This document shows, piece by piece, positions 5,123 through 9,748 of a DNA stretch of 9,748 nt. Made by a program: the position numbers and the translations under genes. Origin of the DNA: Planctomycetaceae bacterium (GTDB taxonomy: Bacteria; Planctomycetota; Phycisphaerae; Phycisphaerales; SM1A02). Each line of letters begins with the position of its first letter. Within the stretch, counting starts at the first letter, position 1. Location: assembly GCA_947474205.1 (NCBI GenBank), contig CANJIC010000060.1:1-9748 (forward strand), in the 5' to 3' direction. The notes below the pieces were generated by a model, which saw nothing but the letters and a program-made list of their open reading frames with translations, was not told the DNA's origin and did not search any database.

Positions 5123-8100
5123 TTAGGCGGGGAGCGCGTTTGTATTTGCGCGTGAATCTGACTCTGACTTTTCTTGAGCTGTGGGATCTTCACGACGAAC
5201 ATACACCAAGGTTGCCGCGATGGCGACGCTGGAGAATGTGCTGACAAGCACGCCGACAAAATACACATAACCGAACGGACGCAAACCGGCGCCGCCCAGT
5301 CCAAACAGAATCAATGCGGTTGCCAATGAATTGCCGCCGGTTAACACAGTTCGACCAAAGCTTTGATTGATGCTTGCATTGACAACGCTGCGCGTGGCGT
5401 AATGGGCCTTGCCGCGATTTTCACGGACACGATCCAGAATAACGACCGTGTCGTTGAGACCGTAACCAAGAACCGTGAGCAAGCCAGCCACGACATTCAA
5501 ATCAATTCTGAAATCACTGATGGATAGCGCCGCGCCCAAACTGGTGTGTGAAATCATGCCGCTGAACGCCAACGCGCCAAGGCACACGATCATGTTGAAG
5601 ACCAACGCCAGCACCGTGCTGAAGGAGAAGCGGAATGAACCGAAGCGCACCCAGATGTAGCCCAACATAAGCAACAAGCTGAACGCGACGGCAACGGTTG
5701 CGTTTGCAACAAGACTGCGCGCGACGCTTGGACTGAAACTGCTGACTTGATCGAGCGTGGTTCCTTGACCGATCGCGGTTGCAAGAAGTTTCCATTCGGA
5801 GGCCGCAAGCGAGGCGTCCCAAGCCTCGAAGGCGGATTTCAACGAACTGATTGAGGAATCGGAAACCAGCACGATCACCGATCGGAATCCAGTTTCGCCC
5901 GAGGCAAGTTTGATTGGATCCATTCCAATGACATCGCACTCGCGCCCGGCTTGCGCGGAGAAATCCGGTTGATTTCGTAAACGAGCCATGCGTTGTTTCA
6001 AATCATCTGTGGTGACTGGTGGATCAATTTCGTCAATCACCAACGCCACGCCGCCACGATAATTTCCAACGGGTCGATCAATTCCGGCGCGCCCAATGCT
6101 GGCGCCAACCGTGTCTCGTTCAAGTTGGAATGTGTGCTTGGCGTGCGACGCGTCGGCCTCGCCCTTGAACTTGGATGGAAGCCGCGCGTCCATTTCATTC
6201 AAGAACGCTTTCACAACAGCGTTGGTGACGACGGGAGTGATCTTGCTTTCATCATCAATTGTTGTTGGATTTGGAATTTTAAGTTGGAAAGTGGCGGCTT
6301 TGAAATCCGAGGTTTGATCACCCACGGTCAGCGCCGTGGATGCGGTGAGCTCGCGCAAAATTGGATCGTTTGGATTTTGCTCGCCAATATCTTGCACGCG
6401 CTTCTCAACTTCGGCGCGCGACAAAAGCAAATGGCCCGTGGCATTGGCTGCCTCGCCCTGCTTGGCCAGGCGCGTGGTCATGGTTATGGAAACGCCGCCG
6501 CGGAATTCCGTTTCAAAAATATCCGAGCCGCGATACACAATTCCGCCAAGACACACAATGGACACAATGAACGAGCCAATGACCAATGGTCGTCGAATGC
6601 GGATCCAATCAATTGAAGGCAGAAGCGTGCGCGCCACGCCTGGAAAAACAATGGCCAACATAGGCAATTTCTTTTGACCAAGCCAATTGGTCCACACTGA
6701 TAAGAACACGCGCGTGACCCACAAACCGGTGATGAATGTCGCAATAACACCCACCGCCATGGTCACGCCGAAGCCCTTGACTTCCGTTCCCGCGAACAGA
6801 ATCAGCATGGTGCAGATGATCAAGTTGGCAATGTTGCCGTCGAAAATGGCGGCGAAGGCGCGTTGAAATCCAAGTCGCACCGCGTTCTTCAGCGGTTCCT
6901 TGTTGATCATCAACTCTTCACGAATGCGCTCGTAAATAAGAACGTTGGCGTCAACCGCAATAGCCATGCTAAGCGCAACGCCCGCCAAACCTGGCAGCGT
7001 GAATGTGGCGTCCATGAACTTCATCACGCCGAAAATGACAAAGGCATTTACAATGAGTGAAAGATCCGCGATACCACCGGCGACCAGGTAGTACAAAATC
7101 TTCACGATGGCCAACACCAATGTTGACAGCGCGACGGCAAGCAAGCCGCGTTGCAAATTGTCGGAGCCAAGCGATGGCCCAAGCACGCTCATGGAAACTG
7201 GTTCGGCGCTGAGTTGACCTTCAAGCGCTCCCGCGGAAAGAACGCGGATGAGATATTTAATTTCCTCTTCGTCGAAACTTCCAGTGATTTGACCGCTGCC
7301 ACCAATGCGGCTTTGTAAATTTGGCGCGGTGTAGACCTGGCCGTCAAGCACAATGGCCATGGCGCGTCCAATGTTTGGCCCAGTGAGGCGGCCCATTTCT
7401 TGTCCGCCATTTTGATCCAGTCGGAATGAAACGCTGGTTCGACCAAGTTCATCTGAACCACGCGACGCCTGCACCATGCTCCATGAACGTCCGCCCGTGG
7501 AATGCGTCAAAGTTTTTTCTGGAGTGGTGGATAAAAGCAAGTAGGGTTTGCCGTCATAACTGGCGCCGATCAAATCGCGGTTGGCGAAAAAATTGGCGGG
7601 ATCGCGCAGCAATGCGTCCACTTGCGCGGGCGTTTCACCCCACTGCTTGGGATCATTGATTGGATACCACGCGGCCACGGAACTTTGCGCGCCCGCGGGA
7701 CCACGCTCGGAAAGTTCCTTGCGCATTTGGTCGGGATTCACGCCTTCAGGCATGCGATTGCTGAGGGCAATTCTAAAATCAAGAACGCCGGCGCCGCGGA
7801 AGAGACGCTTCAAATCTTCGGGATCGTCCAAACTTGTGCGCACGGATTCGTACTCGCTGAACGTGGCAAGCGTGGCGTCAAAATCTTTTGTCGAACCAGG
7901 GAACTCGCTGCGGATGGATTGCAAGCCGCGATCGCGATCGCTTAAGCCCATCTTCGGATTTCCGTTCTCGTTCATTTCAATAGTGCCCGCGGCGTCGCGC
8001 ATGGGGCGTGGAGTTTTATCCAGCGCCAACACACGCAATAATCGCGACTCGCTCAGACCCTTGGTGGCAACGCCTGTCATTTGCGCTTCAAGAGCAATGT

Positions 8101-8650
8101 CGGCCTTGGCCAATGTGTTCTCGGCGGCGGAAACATCGCCCCCACTTTTCGTGGCGGCGTCCAACGCGGCGCGCGCGTTTTTAGATTCATTAAATGCGGC
8201 TTGAAGCTTGGTGATTTTTTCCTTGAACGCGGCGTCGGTTCCACCAAACCGATCGGCGGCGTTGCCAGCCTCAAGCGATTGATTTAATTCGCCCGCGTCA
8301 ATACCGCTGCGCTTAACCAAGTCCGCCAACGATTGTCGAAACGAAACTTGCTTCAGACGAATGTCATCGCCTGGAAGCGGCATGACCACTTCAATGCGAT
8401 CGCGGCCTTGCGGCACGAAAGAAATATCCAACACGCCCGTGGGGTTTACGCGCTGTTTGAGCACGTCAATGACTTGTTTCAGAACCGCTTCCGAGTTTGC
8501 ATTTGCCGGCATCTTCACCGAGTACACCAAGCTCACTCCGCCGCGCAAATCCTTGCCAAGGCGCAGCGACTTGTTCAGGGGCCACACGCTCCACATAAGG
8601 CCAGCGGTCATGACAACGATCAACGATACTTGTAGCGCGAGCCGATTCAT
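5123..8650 (-). CDS. secDF: Fused protein translocase subunit SecD-SecF
   Basis: This 1175-aa inner-membrane protein works with SecYEG and uses the proton gradient to pull exported proteins across the membrane. The SecD half has TM1 (4-23), LGKDLRGGVSLVY (31-43), the first periplasmic domain start with RVNPTGV and DRIEVVMPLPG (84-94), a conserved GQVYTAPNLQSRIGG region (437-451), and five TMs over about 502-650 containing AVDANVLIYERIREE (565-579) with the key Asp567. The SecF half has a TM at 688-706, FRGGVSITM (716-724), a loop of about 270 residues, and five TMs from about 983 to 1150 with GLNDTVVILDRVREN (1064-1078) and Asp1067. A charged tail ends the protein. Compared with E. coli SecD plus SecF it is more than 200 residues longer: an insert of about 175 residues lies at 97-275, and the SecF loop is enlarged. 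The start is supported by AAAGGG five bases upstream. Confidence 0.96.
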   Translation of the reverse strand: MNRLALQVSLIVVMTAGLMWSVWPLNKSLRLGKDLRGGVSLVYSVKMPANANSEAVLKQVIDVLKQRVNPTGVLDISFVPQGRDRIEVVMPLPGDDIRLKQVSFRQSLADLVKRSGIDAGELNQSLEAGNAADRFGGTDAAFKEKITKLQAAFNESKNARAALDAATKSGGDVSAAENTLAKADIALEAQMTGVATKGLSESRLLRVLALDKTPRPMRDAAGTIEMNENGNPKMGLSDRDRGLQSIRSEFPGSTKDFDATLATFSEYESVRTSLDDPEDLKRLFRGAGVLDFRIALSNRMPEGVNPDQMRKELSERGPAGAQSSVAAWYPINDPKQWGETPAQVDALLRDPANFFANRDLIGASYDGKPYLLLSTTPEKTLTHSTGGRSWSMVQASRGSDELGRTSVSFRLDQNGGQEMGRLTGPNIGRAMAIVLDGQVYTAPNLQSRIGGSGQITGSFDEEEIKYLIRVLSAGALEGQLSAEPVSMSVLGPSLGSDNLQRGLLAVALSTLVLAIVKILYYLVAGGIADLSLIVNAFVIFGVMKFMDATFTLPGLAGVALSMAIAVDANVLIYERIREELMINKEPLKNAVRLGFQRAFAAIFDGNIANLIICTMLILFAGTEVKGFGVTMAVGVIATFITGLWVTRVFLSVWTNWLGQKKLPMLAIVFPGVARTLLPSIDWIRIRRPLVIGSFIVSIVCLGGIVYRGSDIFETEFRGGVSITMTTRLAKQGEAANATGHLLLSRAEVEKRVQDIGEQNPNDPILRELTASTALTVGDQTSDFKAATFQLKIPNPTTIDDESKITPVVTNAVVKAFLNEMDARLPSKFKGEADASHAKHTFQLERDTVGASIGRAGIDRPVGNYRGGVALVIDEIDPPVTTDDLKQRMARLRNQPDFSAQAGRECDVIGMDPIKLASGETGFRSVIVLVSDSSISSLKSAFEAWDASLAASEWKLLATAIGQGTTLDQVSSFSPSVARSLVANATVAVAFSLLLMLGYIWVRFGSFRFSFSTVLALVFNMIVCLGALAFSGMISHTSLGAALSISDFRIDLNVVAGLLTVLGYGLNDTVVILDRVRENRGKAHYATRSVVNASINQSFGRTVLTGGNSLATALILFGLGGAGLRPFGYVYFVGVLVSTFSSVAIAATLVYVRREDPTAQEKSESDSRANTNALPA

Positions 8651-8743
8651 TCAAACCCTTTCACAGAATTTCTCTGAGAGATGTATCCAACTTAAACTGT
8701 TTGCAACTGTTGCGAAACGAAAACCAAACTGCTCAATATGAAG
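8651..8743 (-). promoter_or_regulatory. yajC-secDF gap with the secDF ribosome site
   Basis: This 93-base gap is the largest inside the operon; the other junctions are 27 bases or an overlap. AAAGGG at 8656-8661 lies five bases before the secDF ATG and decides that start. The perfect 11-base inverted repeat TCTCTGAGAGA is at 8671-8681. Upstream, near-direct repeats AACTGTTTGC and AACTGTTGC sit at 8695-8713. An internal promoter or a control site is possible, but no good -35/-10 pair is seen. Confidence 0.4.
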
Positions 8744-9172
8744 TTATAAATTTGTCTTGGTGGCCGAGACTTCGGTGACTTCACTGGCCGCGGAATTAAG
8801 AACGGTTGTGATGGCGTCGCGCGTGAATGTGAGTTTGGTCTCTCGACCTTCATCAACGCGAAGCACAACAACATCGGGCTTGACTTCAACCACGCTGCCA
8901 ATGATTCCGCCAGCGGTGACCACGCGGTCATTCTTGCGCAACTCGGAAAGCATTTTGGCGCGCGCCTTCTTTTGTTTGCGACCACTTAAGGTGCTGAATA
9001 AAACCATCATGACAAGAACTGGAATCAGAATCCAGAACATGTCGGCACCTGGTGGCGCGGTTGGCGCGCCGGTTGGCGTTGTTGCAGTGGCGACGCCATT
9101 GACCATTGTTGGCGCGGGCGTGGCTGGTTGACCTGCGAGAGCTGGACCTTGAAACGCAATTACATGTGTCAT
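8744..9172 (-). CDS. yajC: Preprotein translocase subunit YajC
   Basis: This 142-aa single-pass membrane protein belongs to the YajC family, which associates with SecDF in the Sec translocase. Residues 45-60 (MFWILIPVLVMMVLFS) form the transmembrane segment, followed by a basic stretch GRKQKKARAK and the family hallmark LRKNDRVVTAGGIIGSV (78-94), then a small cytoplasmic beta domain. It is longer than the usual ~110 residues because about 40 Ala/Pro/Thr-rich residues precede the membrane segment. The start is well supported: GGAG at 9180-9183 is spaced seven bases from the ATG, which overlaps the tgt stop as ATGA. Coupled translation with tgt is likely. Confidence 0.94.
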   Translation of the reverse strand: MTHVIAFQGPALAGQPATPAPTMVNGVATATTPTGAPTAPPGADMFWILIPVLVMMVLFSTLSGRKQKKARAKMLSELRKNDRVVTAGGIIGSVVEVKPDVVVLRVDEGRETKLTFTRDAITTVLNSAASEVTEVSATKTNL

Positions 9173-9748
9173 TCAGTATCTCCATGAAGGCTTTGGGGGC
9201 TGGCCGCTAGACACGGCCAAGCCTCTTTCAGCGAAGACCACGCATTGCAACCGATCACCCGCCGAATGTCTAGCAGCAGTCTTTGATAGAAACGAATGTT
9301 GTGCAGGCTGGCCAGGGTTGGACCAAGCATTTCACCCGCCATAAACAGGTGTCGGAGGTAGCTGCGGGAGAATCCGCCGGCGCACGTTTCGCAGTCACAA
9401 TCGGCTTCAATTGGCTGGGAATCAGCGGTATGGACGGCGTTGCGAAGGCGAACCGGCCCCTGCCTTGTGAAGACCAAACCGTTGCGGCCATTGCGCGTGG
9501 GAAGGACGCAATCAAACATGTCCACGCCCGCGGCCACGGCCATAACAATGTCGTGGGCGTACCCCACGCCCATTAAGTAGCGCGGCTTGTGCTCTGGCAA
9601 CTTGCTGGCGGTGAATTGCACGACATCGCAAATGGCTTGAGTGCTTTCGCCGACAGCCACGCCGCCAATGGCGTAGCCGGGCAAGTCGATTTGTTGAGTG
9701 AGTTCAAGACTGCGCGCGCGAAGTTCCAAAGATGTTCCGCCTTGCACA
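9169..9748 (-). CDS. tgt: Queuine tRNA-ribosyltransferase, C-terminal part (5' end outside window)
   Basis: This enzyme exchanges guanine at the wobble position of GUN-anticodon tRNAs for the queuosine precursor preQ1. The visible ~193 residues begin inside the VQGG motif, so the GTG at 9745-9747 is an internal Val codon and the gene continues past the right edge. Motifs, numbered from that Val: GYAIGGVAVGE (24-34), RYLMGVGYAHD (56-66), DMFDCVLPTRNGRNG (76-90) with Asp79 as the expected nucleophile, and the complete zinc site Cys117, Cys119, Cys122 and His149. The C-terminal ~30 residues after the zinc site are ordinary for the family. It lies first in the visible operon, overlapping yajC by four bases, the conserved tgt-yajC-secD order. 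Confidence 0.96.
   Translation of the reverse strand, partial: VQGGTSLELRARSLELTQQIDLPGYAIGGVAVGESTQAICDVVQFTASKLPEHKPRYLMGVGYAHDIVMAVAAGVDMFDCVLPTRNGRNGLVFTRQGPVRLRNAVHTADSQPIEADCDCETCAGGFSRSYLRHLFMAGEMLGPTLASLHNIRFYQRLLLDIRRVIGCNAWSSLKEAWPCLAASPQSLHGDTE

Noticed and set aside
7581..8204. 207-codon plus-strand frame opposite secDF
   Set aside because: It lies inside a well-supported SecD region, is Ser/Arg/Ala-rich without motifs, and has no ribosome site.
9745..9747. GTG as the start of a short tgt-like gene
   Set aside because: The codon falls at the Val of the internal VQGG motif, so the gene simply continues beyond the window edge.

Overview
The window looks like ordinary chromosomal DNA from a bacterium of moderate GC content. 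The lineage is not certain. A fused SecD-SecF protein with very large extracytoplasmic loops, encoded directly after tgt and yajC, together with the codon style, suggests Planctomycetota (perhaps a Phycisphaerae relative). That placement is inference and rests on no rRNA or other marker in the window.

Left part (1-628): this stretch holds no well-supported standard gene. A stop-free frame on the minus strand (1-360) runs off the left edge and may be the start, or a decayed end, of an unrecognised protein gene. To its right an AT-rich patch (361-403) leads into a strongly self-complementary segment (about 404-537). On the plus strand this segment folds into a long closing stem with two internal hairpins and ends in five T's. 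I do not recognise the family. It is the best candidate in the window for something undescribed. A 41-codon ORF overlaps it and is the main competing explanation.

Middle (629-3819): a minus-strand isocitrate dehydrogenase with NAD-type cofactor residues is divergent from a plus-strand two-gene unit. That unit is a DAO-type FAD-dependent oxidoreductase followed, with a 4-nt ATGA overlap, by an aldo/keto reductase. The two redox enzymes are probably translationally coupled; their substrate is not evident.

Right part (3791-9748): a minus-strand operon reads tgt (5' part outside the window), yajC, fused secDF, and a LysM-domain protein. tgt-yajC-secD-secF is a widely conserved bacterial order. 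tgt makes a tRNA modification, while YajC and SecDF are accessory parts of the Sec protein translocase. The LysM protein at the end is anchored by one N-terminal membrane segment and carries two LysM domains inside long Pro/Thr/Ser-rich linkers. Its C-terminus is a DNA tandem repeat of 63-bp units, and its last 29 bp overlap the convergent aldo/keto reductase gene. I saw no CRISPR array, tRNA, rRNA, insertion sequence or defence gene.
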